In this document: positions 26,163 to 34,600 of the stretch, piece by piece
Position numbering within the stretch: position 1 is the stretch's first letter
How the letters are laid out: each line of letters starts with the position of its first letter
NCBI GenBank assembly: GCA_964453665.1
Contig: CAYVQT010000014.1
Span: 1 to 59,404 of the forward strand
Reading direction: 5' to 3'
Length of the DNA: 59,404 nucleotides
From: DAOUTY01 sp964453665
GTDB lineage: Bacteria > Chloroflexota > Dehalococcoidia > SZUA-161
Notes under the pieces: model-generated
Database searches by the model: none
Told to the model about the DNA's origin: nothing
Seen by the model: the letters and a program-made list of their open reading frames with translations, nothing else
Position numbers and translations under genes: made by a program

Positions 26163-26765
26163 ATGACAACGATCCATCTTATCCGAGAGCTAACCGATAG
26201 CGGTCTAAGTGTCGAAAAAGCCATCGCTAAGAGGAGATCCGAGCGAAATTTCTCAAGGAAGCCAATATCTCTGGCTGAACTCTCGCATATTCTTTTTTAC
26301 TCAAGCGGCGTCACCGACAAGCATAGAGGATTTAGAGCTTCACCCTCAGCAGGGGCTACCTATCCCATAGAGGTCTATCCTGTGATAAACAACGTCGAAG
26401 GTTTGACCACGGGAATCTACCGCTACCTGGTTGACTCCCATGAACTGGAGCTAATTCGCGAAGGCGATTTCCGCCGGGAAATGGCACAGGCAGCTTTGGA
26501 GCAGCGAATGTTGGTAGAGGCAAACGTGGTCCTGGTGCTCTCCGCCATCTTCGTGCGCACCACACGACGATATCGAGAACGCGGGCATCGATACATCCTT
26601 CTCGAGGCAGGGCACATGGCCCAAAATGCCTGCCTCGTTGCCACTTCGATGGGACTGGGCACTTGCGCTATCGGCGCTTTCTACGACGAGGCCTTTAACC
26701 GCCTTCTGGGGCTTGATGGCAAACAAGAAAACGTGATTTACCTGGTATCAATAGGGAAAATATAA
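26163..26765 (+). CDS. SagB-type / nitroreductase-family FMN oxidoreductase
   Basis: A 200-residue FMN-dependent nitroreductase-fold protein. AIAKRRSERNFSRKPIS supplies the FMN-phosphate Arg residues, RASPSAGATYPIEVY is the SagB-like central motif, and AGHMAQNACLVATSMGLG is the C-terminal FMN motif. SagB members oxidise azolines in peptide natural products, but many stand-alone homologues have unknown substrates; no YcaO or precursor peptide is nearby. It probably leads the purine salvage operon (13 bp to hpt). Confidence 0.88.
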   Translation: MTTIHLIRELTDSGLSVEKAIAKRRSERNFSRKPISLAELSHILFYSSGVTDKHRGFRASPSAGATYPIEVYPVINNVEGLTTGIYRYLVDSHELELIREGDFRREMAQAALEQRMLVEANVVLVLSAIFVRTTRRYRERGHRYILLEAGHMAQNACLVATSMGLGTCAIGAFYDEAFNRLLGLDGKQENVIYLVSIGKI

Positions 26766-26778
26766 CGGAGGAATACTT

Positions 26779-27297
26779 TTGGACAAGCTCAATGTTCTTA
26801 TCAGCAAAGAGGAAATCGAAAGTAAGGTCGCCGATCTCGCCGACGAACTAAGGAGGGACTACAAAGACAAACGCCCCATCCTCATTGGTATACTCAAGGG
26901 CAGCTTCGTTTTCATGTCTGATTTAATACGCAAAATGGACATACCTGTCGAGATCGACTTCGTCAGGTTGTCTAGCTACGGTTCCGGCAAGGAGACCTCG
27001 GGTAAAATCAGACATGTACACGGAGTCAATATCCCGATAAGGGACAGGCATGTCCTGGTTATCGAGGACATCGTAGATAGAGGACTCACAGTGCATTTTC
27101 TCCTCGACTATCTTGGTCGCCAGGAGCCAGCGTCGCTCAAGCTTTGCACACTTTTCGACAAGCCCTCAGGGCGAGCAATGGAGATTACCATCGACTATGT
27201 AGGCTTCACGCTTCCCGATTCATTCGTTGTCGGCTACGGGCTAGACTTCGATGAGAAGTTCCGCTATCTACCCGACCTATACGTCCTGGAGGATTAA
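26779..27297 (+). CDS. hpt: Hypoxanthine(-guanine) phosphoribosyltransferase
   Basis: A 172-residue purine salvage enzyme making IMP/GMP from hypoxanthine/guanine and PRPP. It starts at TTG 26779 after GGAGGAATAC. PRPP motif VIEDIVDRGLTV has Arg where most relatives have Thr (DTGLT); flanking signatures RLSSYGSGKETSG and VGYGLDFDEKFR are normal. The Shine-Dalgarno of the next gene lies inside its 3' end, so it is translationally linked to adenine deaminase. Confidence 0.93.
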   Translation: MDKLNVLISKEEIESKVADLADELRRDYKDKRPILIGILKGSFVFMSDLIRKMDIPVEIDFVRLSSYGSGKETSGKIRHVHGVNIPIRDRHVLVIEDIVDRGLTVHFLLDYLGRQEPASLKLCTLFDKPSGRAMEITIDYVGFTLPDSFVVGYGLDFDEKFRYLPDLYVLED

Positions 27298-27298
27298 A

Positions 27299-28999
27299 AT
27301 GATCCTGGAGAAACTGATAGCCGCAGCCAGAGGCGACACCCCGGCCGATCTCCTGCTCATCAATGCCAAGGTAGTTAACACCTTTACCGCCGAGATAGAG
27401 GATGCCAGTGTCGCCATTCAACAAGGATACGTAGCTGGAATCGGCGATTATGAACAGGCAAAGCAGGTAATAGACCTTGAAGGCAGATACCTGGCCCCGG
27501 GTCTAATCGATGGGCATGTACATATCGAAAGTTCACTGCTTCACCCCACAGAGTACGCCAGGGCAGTGGTGCCCCGGGGGATTTCCACCGTCGTAACTGA
27601 CCTCCACGAAATCGCCAATGTCAGCGGGCTCAAAGGAATACGCTATCTGATGGACTGCGCCCGACCCCTTCCTCTTGACTTCTATTTCATGGCACCATCG
27701 TGTGTACCCGCCACGCACCTTGAGACCTCAGGGGCTGAACTCGGAGCGAAAGAACTCCGAATTGCCATGCGATGGAAGAACATTATCGGCCTTGGCGAAC
27801 TGATGAACTTCCCCGGGGTATTGAACTGTGATAAAGAGGTGATGAGAAAAATCAGGCTCTCCAGAGGCAAAACGCTCGATGGGCATGCTCCCGGCCTCAG
27901 CGGTAAGGACCTGAATGCTTATCTGACAGCGGGCATCGGTTCCGACCACGAATCCACCGCCTTTGAGGAAGGCAGAGAGAAGCTGAGGCGGGGGATGTAT
28001 CTTATGATCAGAGAGGGCTCATCAGAGAAAAATCTCGATGAGCTACTCCCGCTTGTCACCGACAAGACATACAAGAGATGTTTCTTCGTGGTAGATGACC
28101 GTACCTGCTCCGACCTGCTGAGGGAAGGCGACATCGATGCCGTAGTGAGGAAGTCGATATCGAAAGGACTTGATCCTATCCGCGCCCTGCAAATGGCAAC
28201 TATAAACACTGCCGAATATTTCAGGCTGCATCGAGCCGGTGCTGTGGCTCCGGGATATATAGCCAATCTTCTCGTGATTGACGACCTAGCAAAGCTAAGC
28301 GTAGATATGGTCTTTTACCGGGGTAAACTGGTGGCCAGGAACAGCGAAGCGCTTTTCTCCGCCCCGTGGCGTACTGACCCTGAGATAACACACACTGTAA
28401 ACATCAAGCCTTTCACTATCGACGCACTGAAGATACCAGCTACCAGGAACCCGCTCCCGGTTATCGGGATCGTTCCCGGTCAGATAATCACCAGGAGAAT
28501 CGATGCAGAGGCGAAGATAGCAAATGGTTTCGCCGTACCCGACACCGAACGGGACATCCTGAAACTGGCGGTAGTGGAAAGACACAGAGCCAGCGGCAAT
28601 ATAGGTCTGGGATTTGTCAAAGGCCTGGGGCTCAAGAATGGGGCCCTTGGTTCCTCTATAGCCCACGACTCCCACAACATAGTCGCCGCAGGCACCAGTG
28701 ACCAGGACATATACGCCGTAATCAAGGAAATCGAGAGGCTACAGGGCGGGCTGGCTGTTAGCGCCGGAGGGCAAATCCAAGGCTCCCTGGCACTGCCTAT
28801 CGCCGGGTTGCTCTCCAAGGAATCACTGGAAACAGTGGTAGCCAGGCTGGAAGAGCTCCAGAGGCTGACCTCCACACTCGGCTGTGTGCTCCCCTCACCA
28901 TTTGCTACCCTCTCCTTCCTCGCCCTGCCGGTCATACCCGAACTAAGGCTGACCGATAGGGGACTGGTGGATGTGGTAAAATTCAAACTGCTTGAATAG
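27299..28999 (+). CDS. ade: Adenine deaminase
   Basis: A 566-residue Ade-type amidohydrolase converting adenine to hypoxanthine. Metal-binding GHVHIESS, VTDLHEIANVSG and the GHAPGLSGKDLNAY motif are present, with a C-terminal region ending in SPFATLSFLALPVIPEL as usual for the family. The start is ATG 27299, 1 nt after the hpt stop, with GGAGG inside hpt. With the MTA phosphorylase at 31.3 kb (adenine producer) and hpt (hypoxanthine user) it closes a purine recovery route. Confidence 0.95.
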   Translation: MILEKLIAAARGDTPADLLLINAKVVNTFTAEIEDASVAIQQGYVAGIGDYEQAKQVIDLEGRYLAPGLIDGHVHIESSLLHPTEYARAVVPRGISTVVTDLHEIANVSGLKGIRYLMDCARPLPLDFYFMAPSCVPATHLETSGAELGAKELRIAMRWKNIIGLGELMNFPGVLNCDKEVMRKIRLSRGKTLDGHAPGLSGKDLNAYLTAGIGSDHESTAFEEGREKLRRGMYLMIREGSSEKNLDELLPLVTDKTYKRCFFVVDDRTCSDLLREGDIDAVVRKSISKGLDPIRALQMATINTAEYFRLHRAGAVAPGYIANLLVIDDLAKLSVDMVFYRGKLVARNSEALFSAPWRTDPEITHTVNIKPFTIDALKIPATRNPLPVIGIVPGQIITRRIDAEAKIANGFAVPDTERDILKLAVVERHRASGNIGLGFVKGLGLKNGALGSSIAHDSHNIVAAGTSDQDIYAVIKEIERLQGGLAVSAGGQIQGSLALPIAGLLSKESLETVVARLEELQRLTSTLGCVLPSPFATLSFLALPVIPELRLTDRGLVDVVKFKLLE

Positions 29000-29025
29000 A
29001 AAGAAAGGAAAGGAGATAAAGGACA

Positions 29026-29310
29026 ATGCCAGCAGCATGTGGCATAGCTTGCGAAGTATGTAGTGCGTTGGAGAAGGGAATCTGCCACGGATGCGCTCCC
29101 GGGACAGATCCCAAGGCTCCAGCGATGGTAGAGTGGCTCAAGAAAATCGGAATATCCTGCCCGGTGCTTGAGTGTGCTATAAAGAACAAGGTGGATCACT
29201 GCCTCAGATGTGAGAATTTACCCTGTGAGGTCCTCTATCAGGCAGAGTTTCCTTATAGCAAGAAGCTCCTCGATCTATTCAAAGGGATGAAAGAGATGCC
29301 GCAAAAGTAA
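29026..29310 (+). CDS. Cys-rich DUF3795-type protein
   Basis: A 94-residue protein with ten Cys: CGIACEVCSALEKGICHGC, SCPVLECAIKN and HCLRCENLPCEV. This spacing matches DUF3795, small zinc- or metal-binding proteins of unknown function common in anaerobes. Good AAGGAGA ribosome site. It lies between ade and mtnA with short gaps and is probably in the same operon. Confidence 0.8.
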   Translation: MPAACGIACEVCSALEKGICHGCAPGTDPKAPAMVEWLKKIGISCPVLECAIKNKVDHCLRCENLPCEVLYQAEFPYSKKLLDLFKGMKEMPQK

Positions 29311-29330
29311 ACGGGTTTCGCTGGAGGATA

Positions 29331-30365
29331 ATGAAGGACTTTAAAATCATCGAGTGGCTCGGTGACAGGATAAGGGTTATCGACCAGACCAGGCTTCCCC
29401 ATGATGAGGTCTTCCTTGAGCTTGGTGACTATAGTCAGGTAGCTGCGTCTATAAAAGAGCTGCGCATCAGGGGAGCGCCGGACATCGGCGTCGCCGCCGC
29501 CTACGGCTTCGCTCTGGGAGCTCAAAAGATTGAAACAGACTCCGAAGAGAAGTTCCTGTCCCAGTTGCGCACCGTAAACGAAATCCTCTCTTCATCCCGC
29601 CCCACCGCGGTCAATCTTTTCTGGGCGCTGGAGAGAATGAACCTGGTAGCTCAAAGCGGCGAAGATGTATCACAAGTAAAAGCGAATCTGCTCGCCGAGG
29701 CACGGCGGATAGAGGCCGAGAACGACGATGCCAACCACCGACTTAGCGAGCTCGGAGCGGAGCTTGTCCAGGAAGGTTTTACTATACTGACCCACTGTAA
29801 CGCCGGCTCTCTGGCCACAGCGGGGTACGGGACAGCGCTGGGGGTAATTAAGATGGCCAGGGAACAGGGCAAGAAGATAGGGGTATATGCTACCGAGACC
29901 CGCCCCTTACTCCAGGGCGCAAGGCTTACAACATGGGAGCTGCTCAAGGAAAACATTCCGGTGACACTGATCACTGACAGCATGGCCGGATATTTCATGA
30001 ACAGGGGAGATATAGACTGCGTAATCGTCGGCGCCGACCGCATAGCAGCTAACGGCGATGTTGCAAATAAGATCGGCACCTACACCCTGGCGGTCCTGGC
30101 CACGGAAAACGCCATTCCCTTCTATGTCGCCGCGCCGGTGAGCACCATCGACCTCTCCTTATCTTCGGGTGTAGATATCCCCATAGAGGAGCGAAGCCCC
30201 GACGAAGTCACGCATATTCAGGGAGTCAGGACTGCCGCAGAAGGTACGATGGTGGCAAACCCCGCATTCGATGTCACGCCGCACAATTATGTATCCGCCA
30301 TAATCACCGAGAAAGGCATTTTTAAGGAGCCTTACGTCGAGAGATTGAGTGAACTGCTGCCCTAG
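29331..30365 (+). CDS. mtnA: S-methyl-5-thioribose-1-phosphate isomerase
   Basis: A 344-residue MtnA (eIF2B-like isomerase) converting methylthioribose-1-phosphate to methylthioribulose-1-phosphate. It has IRGAPDIGVAAAYGFAL, the catalytic Cys in LTHCNAGSLATAGYGTALG, ETRPLLQGARLT, and the catalytic Asp in GADRIAANGDVANKIGTY. It acts directly after the MTA phosphorylase at 31328. The next steps of the methionine salvage pathway (mtnB, mtnC, mtnD) are not in the window. Confidence 0.95.
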   Translation: MKDFKIIEWLGDRIRVIDQTRLPHDEVFLELGDYSQVAASIKELRIRGAPDIGVAAAYGFALGAQKIETDSEEKFLSQLRTVNEILSSSRPTAVNLFWALERMNLVAQSGEDVSQVKANLLAEARRIEAENDDANHRLSELGAELVQEGFTILTHCNAGSLATAGYGTALGVIKMAREQGKKIGVYATETRPLLQGARLTTWELLKENIPVTLITDSMAGYFMNRGDIDCVIVGADRIAANGDVANKIGTYTLAVLATENAIPFYVAAPVSTIDLSLSSGVDIPIEERSPDEVTHIQGVRTAAEGTMVANPAFDVTPHNYVSAIITEKGIFKEPYVERLSELLP

Positions 30366-30375
30366 TCAACCAGGT

Positions 30376-30480
30376 ACTCCTTCCCCTGACGGGAGGGAGT
30401 TAGAGGGAGGGGGATAAAGTTACACCCTCATCCTTCGCCAAGCTCAGGACAGGCTCTAGCCTCTCCCTTCAAGGGAGAGG
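30376..30480. repeat. Palindromic repeats after mtnA
   Basis: The 318-bp gap 30366-30683 has no gene in its first part. It holds two palindromes: ACTCCTTCCC/GGGAGGGAGT (30376-30385/30391-30400) and CCTCTCCCTT/AAGGGAGAGG (30460-30469/30471-30480). Between them lies a CATCCTTCGCCAAGCTCAGG segment of a kind scattered through many environmental genomes. A similar CCTCCCTCC palindrome lies at 52169-52203. Confidence 0.6.
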
Positions 30481-30594
30481 AATTTGACCGTGAATCTTCA
30501 CAGGACGTAATACTACATTAAGCACCAAGAGCACAGTGATAAGGAACACGTACATTGAGACGCAGTAAAGTGGAGAAGCAAACAGGGCATATAG

Positions 30595-30655
30595 GTAGCG
30601 TCGCCATTCCCATGGCGACGCCCGATAATCATCCTCAGAGGAGTGAGGACGCTAC
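30595..30655. repeat. GTAG-headed REP pair (BIME-like) upstream of the RAYT gene
   Basis: Forward copy: GTAG (30595-30598), CGTCGCCAT, loop TCCC, ATGGCGACG (to 30620), a perfect 9-bp stem. Inverted copy: TCCTCA, loop GAGGAG, TGAGGA (30632-30649), then CG and CTAC (30652-30655). Head-to-head pairs are the standard arrangement for REP elements handled by RAYT enzymes. Confidence 0.85.
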
Positions 30656-30683
30656 GGGAAAACGCAGAAATCCAGAGCATATC

Positions 30684-31178
30684 ATGCCGCATAAAACGTG
30701 GGGAAAATCACGCTCTCTGCGATTAAAAGATTTCGATTATGCCTCTCCTGGCGTTGCCTACCACATCACTATCGGCACCAGTAAAAAACAGAATATCCTC
30801 ACCAACTATGACATCAACCGACAGATTATAAATATTCTCAAGAGTTCGGCTGACCTTTACGGATATCACTTAATCGCTTACTGTCTTATGCCAGACCACC
30901 TGCATATATTGATTCAGGCTGGAGAGAACCCCAGAGATTTGAGGTAATTCGTGCGAGGTTTCAAATCATATTGCAGCATAGCTACCCGTAGCGTTGCCAC
31001 TCCCGTGGCAACGAAAACTAACGCTAAGCTGTGGCAAAGAGGTTTTTATGAGCACATCCTGAGGAAAGAGGAAAACATCGGTGACATAGCGGAATACATC
31101 CTGAATAATCCCGTCAGGAAAGGATTGGCACAGAGCAGAGATCATTATAGATGGTGTGGGATGATGATTAATGTTTAG
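30684..31178 (+). pseudogene. REP-associated tyrosine transposase (RAYT, IS200-like Y1 family), broken
   Basis: Read from ATG 30684, the frame encodes KDFDYASPGVAYHIT, the HUH metal motif MPDHLHIL and the C-terminal Tyr motif IAEYILNNPVRKGL, with WQRGFYEHIL between: a single-strand Y1 transposase of the RAYT group. An in-frame TAA at 30945 interrupts PRDLR-FVRGFKSYC, where relatives read straight through. A complete REP (30988-31013) is inserted in frame after the stop, encoding RSVATPVAT. Both catalytic motifs survive on opposite sides of the stop. The frame could be extended upstream to 30555, but that part is REP sequence. It is flanked by REP copies on both sides and is probably inactive now. 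Confidence 0.85.
30988..31013 (+). repeat. REP element inserted inside the RAYT gene
   Basis: GTAG (30988-30991), CGTTGCCAC, loop TCCC, GTGGCAACG (31005-31013): a perfect 9-bp stem. The arms are identical to those of the copy upstream of ruvB. Confidence 0.9.
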
Positions 31179-31286
31179 CGTCGTGACAGGAGTAACGACA
31201 ATACGAATGTGAATGTTGAACGTCGTGACGGGAGTCATGACGCTACAGAGGCCAACGCAAGTAGCGTCGCATCTCCCGATGCGACG
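31179..31286. repeat. Three further REP elements downstream of the RAYT gene
   Basis: 31179-31204 is a degenerate inverted copy (CGTCGTGAC, AGGA, GTAACGAC). 31221-31246 is an inverted copy (CGTCGTGAC, GGGA, GTCATGACG, CTAC). 31261-31286 is a forward copy (GTAG, CGTCGCATC, TCCC, GATGCGACG), perfect over 9 bp. They fill the whole 149-bp gap before mtnP. Confidence 0.85.
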
Positions 31287-31327
31287 AAAAAAGACCAATA
31301 GAGCAGATACATCAAAGGAGACGGGAA

Positions 31328-32203
31328 ATGGCAGAAGCAAAGTTAGGTGTAATCGGCGGCAGCGGGCTGTACGAGATAACAGGGCTCAGCGATGTCGAAG
31401 AGATAAACGTCAAAACGCCATTCGGTGATCCCAGCGATACGATCACGCTGGGCACGCTTGGAGAGACAAGGGTAGCTTTCCTGCCCAGGCACGGACGGGG
31501 TCATCGCATCCTGCCCACTGAATTACCTGTGCGGGCTAACATCTGGGCAATGAAATCAGTGGGAGTGGAGTGGCTGATATCGGTCAGCGCCGTTGGCAGC
31601 TTGAAAGAGGATGTCCAACCTCTGGATATCGTTATCCCCGACCAGATTATCGACCGCACCAAGAGCCGCGTAAATACCTTCTTCGGAGAGGGTATCGTTG
31701 TCCACTGTACCTTCGCCGAGCCTTTCTGTCCCGTGCTCAGTCAACTACTTTACCAGTCTGCATATTATCATGTGGGCACCCATGTGCCCAGGGTACACGC
31801 CGGTGGAACCTATATCGCCATGGAGGGCCCTTTCTTCTCCACCAAAGCGGAGTCCAACCTGTATCGCTCCTGGGGGGCAAGTGTAATCGGCATGACCGCC
31901 CTCCCCGAAGCCAAGCTGGCGCGGGAGGCCGAGATGTGCTACGCCACGATCGCCTGCGTCACCGACTACGATTGCTGGCATGAAATACATGAGTCAGTCA
32001 CTATAGACATGGTGATTCAAAACCTGATGCGGACCGTAGAGGCAGCAAAAGAGGTCATAATGTCAGTCAGTGCTAAACTGCCCAAACGCAGAGACTGTTG
32101 TTGCGCCAACGCCCTCAGAGATGCTATCATTACATCGAGAGACCTGATACCCCCTCATAAAAAGGAGGAACTGGCTCTGCTGATAGGAAAATACCTGGAA
32201 TGA
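31328..32203 (+). CDS. mtnP: S-methyl-5'-thioadenosine phosphorylase
   Basis: A 291-residue MTAP-type purine nucleoside phosphorylase splitting methylthioadenosine into adenine and methylthioribose-1-phosphate. It has LGVIGGSGLYEI, FLPRHGRGHRILPTELP, GGTYIAMEGPFFSTKAES and VIGMTALPEAKLARE, and the terminal DRTKSR/TDYDCW motifs are normal. Ribosome site AAAGGAGA. Its products feed adenine deaminase and MtnA encoded just upstream. It overlaps the next gene (ATGA). Confidence 0.95.
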   Translation: MAEAKLGVIGGSGLYEITGLSDVEEINVKTPFGDPSDTITLGTLGETRVAFLPRHGRGHRILPTELPVRANIWAMKSVGVEWLISVSAVGSLKEDVQPLDIVIPDQIIDRTKSRVNTFFGEGIVVHCTFAEPFCPVLSQLLYQSAYYHVGTHVPRVHAGGTYIAMEGPFFSTKAESNLYRSWGASVIGMTALPEAKLAREAEMCYATIACVTDYDCWHEIHESVTIDMVIQNLMRTVEAAKEVIMSVSAKLPKRRDCCCANALRDAIITSRDLIPPHKKEELALLIGKYLE

Positions 32204-33273
32204 GCAAAGACAAGTTCGAGTTTAATGGCCTGGCTACCGCAATAGGAAGCATGCCCCATATTAATCCGCAAGAAGCCTGCTCTTTAGTGTTAACCCACCT
32301 TCCTGAAATCCCTGCCTGGCCTCAGCTACCGAGAAGAACCTTCGTGGAGAACATGTACTTCCAGTTCCGCCCATCCTTTTTGCCCCGGTTGCACGAGGAA
32401 GCGGACGGCACTATGTATGTAGATAGTGACCTGTCACGGGATATCACCCGGGAACTCAGCGAAGACCTGGAACAACTCTACCAAGACGACTTGAAGAACG
32501 ACTTTGGTAATTACGAGATAAAGGAAGACCGCCGAGCAGGATTCGATGTTTTTCTCGAATACCTGCAAGAAAAGGCGGATCATCCAATGGCAGTGAAGGG
32601 GCAGGTGACAGGGCCGATAAGTATGGGGCTTAAAATTACAGACTCAAACCTCCGTCCCGTGCTTTACAACGACACAGTCGCCGATGCCCTTGCCCGCCAC
32701 CTTAAGTTAATGGCAGCATGGCAGGATAAAGCCCTCAGCGCTGTTTGTCCGAAAACCATCATCTCCGTCGATGAGCCTTATCTCGCGTCAATGGGCTCCG
32801 CATTCGTCTCCTTCCCCCGTGAACAGGTGGTGAGTCTGCTTGAGGAGGTACTGGAAGGCATAAGCGGGCTTAAGGCGGTGCACTGCTGCGGCAATACCGA
32901 CTGGTCTGTATTACTGCAGACCTCGATCGACATCCTGAGCTTCGACGCCTACAACTACGGAGAGACCATCAGCTACTATCCATCGGAGGTAAAGAGCTTT
33001 ATCAGTCGGGGAGGTGTCATAGCCTGGGGAATCGTCCCCAATGACGAACAATCTCTTTCCAGGGAGACAGGAACAAGCCTCCTGAGCCGCCTGGACGAAA
33101 TGATGGAGCTACTCGCAAAAAAGGGCATAGGTTACGATATCCTGCAATCTCAATGCTTAATCACACCATCATGTGGTCTGGAACCGCTCTCACCCGAGGT
33201 GGCGGAAAAGGCACTGGAGATGACCGCCAAGGTCTCAGCGGAGTTCAGGAAGAGACATCACGGGCTGAACTGA
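32200..33273 (+). CDS. MetE-like / UROD-superfamily methyltransferase (candidate core methionine synthase)
   Basis: A 357-residue single-domain protein resembling only the C-terminal half of cobalamin-independent methionine synthase. It starts with a typical TAIGSMPHINPQEA. The zinc site of MetE is present: His and Cys in VHCCGNTDW (about residue 227) and Cys in TPSCGLEPL (about 324). Short 'core MetE' enzymes of this type are described in Dehalococcoides, where the methyl donor is methylcobalamin, not folate. Overlapping mtnP by 4 bp, it fits remethylation of homocysteine beside AhcY and MetK. Substrate assignment is inferred. Confidence 0.82.
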   Translation: MSKDKFEFNGLATAIGSMPHINPQEACSLVLTHLPEIPAWPQLPRRTFVENMYFQFRPSFLPRLHEEADGTMYVDSDLSRDITRELSEDLEQLYQDDLKNDFGNYEIKEDRRAGFDVFLEYLQEKADHPMAVKGQVTGPISMGLKITDSNLRPVLYNDTVADALARHLKLMAAWQDKALSAVCPKTIISVDEPYLASMGSAFVSFPREQVVSLLEEVLEGISGLKAVHCCGNTDWSVLLQTSIDILSFDAYNYGETISYYPSEVKSFISRGGVIAWGIVPNDEQSLSRETGTSLLSRLDEMMELLAKKGIGYDILQSQCLITPSCGLEPLSPEVAEKALEMTAKVSAEFRKRHHGLN

Positions 33274-33325
33274 TTAAAGCCTGTCTAAATAGCAGGATAA
33301 TTGGAATCATTTTGAAGGAGGAACC

Positions 33326-34597
33326 ATGAGCCAGAGGACACCGAAACTGGCAAGAGGGGTGGCCCTGGTGGGTGCTGGGATGTCGAAATTCGGCGCATTT
33401 CCGGACAAGACCAGCCGGGACTTGTTTGCAGACGCATTCAATACTATGGCCAAATCGGTGGACAAGGGGTTGGACACCAACGATATAGAAGCGCTCTATG
33501 TGGGCAACTTCTCCAGCGATCTCTTTGAAGGACAAGGCCACATCGCCCCGATTATGGCAGACTGGGTAGGACTGGTCCCCAAACCAGCCACCAGAGTAGA
33601 AGATGCATGTGCCGCCAGTGGTGTTGCCTTGAGGGAAGGAATAATCGCTATAGCTTCAGGGCTCTACGACATCGTCCTGGTCGGCGGGACTGAGAAAATG
33701 ACCAACCTGCCCACTGAAAGGGTTACCGATACACTGGCTGCTGCCAGCGACGCAGTCTACGAGGCTTCCTGCGGTTTTACCTTCCCCGGCCTATACGCGG
33801 CTATAGCTACGGCCTATATGGCTAAGTACGGCGCTACCGTTGAGCACTTTATGAAAGTGGGTATCAAGAACCACAACAACGGAGCCCTGAATCCGAAGGC
33901 TCAGTTCAACAAGTCCATCAGAGACCTGATGAATTCCAGGATCGAAAAGGCAAAACAAAAAGGGGATCCCGTGCCTGAATGGCGTGATGAGCTTGATTTC
34001 CTCAAAGACCCCAGGGCCAATCCTGTAGTTGCCTGGCCGATGAGGCTATTCGACTGCTCACCCATCACAGACGGCGCCGCCTGTGTTCTTCTTGTCGCCG
34101 AAGACCTTGCCAAGAATTTTTGCAATGACCCCATATATATAATCGGAACTGGCCAGGGCAGCGACCATGCCCTTCACGAAAGGGAAGATATGACAACCAT
34201 CCTGGCAGCAGTAACCGCAGCCCAGGAAGCTTACAGAATGGCAGGGGTGAAACCCGATGATATTCAGATCGCCGAGGTTCATGACTGCTTCACCATCGCT
34301 GAACTCGTGGCCATTGAATGTCTGGGGTTCTTCAAGCCCGGCGAAGGCTATAAGGCAACTGAGCAGGGGCTGACAGCTCGTGATGGAGCGAAACCTATAA
34401 ACACCTCCGGCGGACTCAAATCTAAGGGACATCCCGTAGGGGCATCCGGTGCGGGACAGGTGGTTGAGATATGGCATCAGATGAGAGGCGAAGCAGGGCC
34501 AAGACAGGTCCCGGGAAAAGACATCCGCCTCGCTTTAACCCATAATGTCGGTGCCACCGGAGGCACGTGTGTTGTCCATATTTATCAGAGGAGGTAA
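33326..34597 (+). CDS. Thiolase-family protein (SCP-x type)
   Basis: A 423-residue thiolase-fold enzyme with the nucleophilic Cys in VEDACAASGVALREG, AEVHDCFTIAELVA, and the catalytic His in GGLKSKGHPVGASGAGQ. The C-terminal region reads LTHNVGATGGTCVVH. These SCP-x-type thiolases work with small DUF35 partners, and one follows 4 bp later. It probably acts in acyl-CoA condensation or cleavage; chain length is unknown. Strong GAAGGAGGAA ribosome site opens the cluster. Confidence 0.92.
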   Translation: MSQRTPKLARGVALVGAGMSKFGAFPDKTSRDLFADAFNTMAKSVDKGLDTNDIEALYVGNFSSDLFEGQGHIAPIMADWVGLVPKPATRVEDACAASGVALREGIIAIASGLYDIVLVGGTEKMTNLPTERVTDTLAAASDAVYEASCGFTFPGLYAAIATAYMAKYGATVEHFMKVGIKNHNNGALNPKAQFNKSIRDLMNSRIEKAKQKGDPVPEWRDELDFLKDPRANPVVAWPMRLFDCSPITDGAACVLLVAEDLAKNFCNDPIYIIGTGQGSDHALHEREDMTTILAAVTAAQEAYRMAGVKPDDIQIAEVHDCFTIAELVAIECLGFFKPGEGYKATEQGLTARDGAKPINTSGGLKSKGHPVGASGAGQVVEIWHQMRGEAGPRQVPGKDIRLALTHNVGATGGTCVVHIYQRR

Positions 34598-34600
34598 TCC

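Noticed and set aside
30555..30683. N-terminal 43 codons of the RAYT frame
   Set aside because: They are mostly REP sequence (30595-30655); homologous coding starts at ATG 30684.
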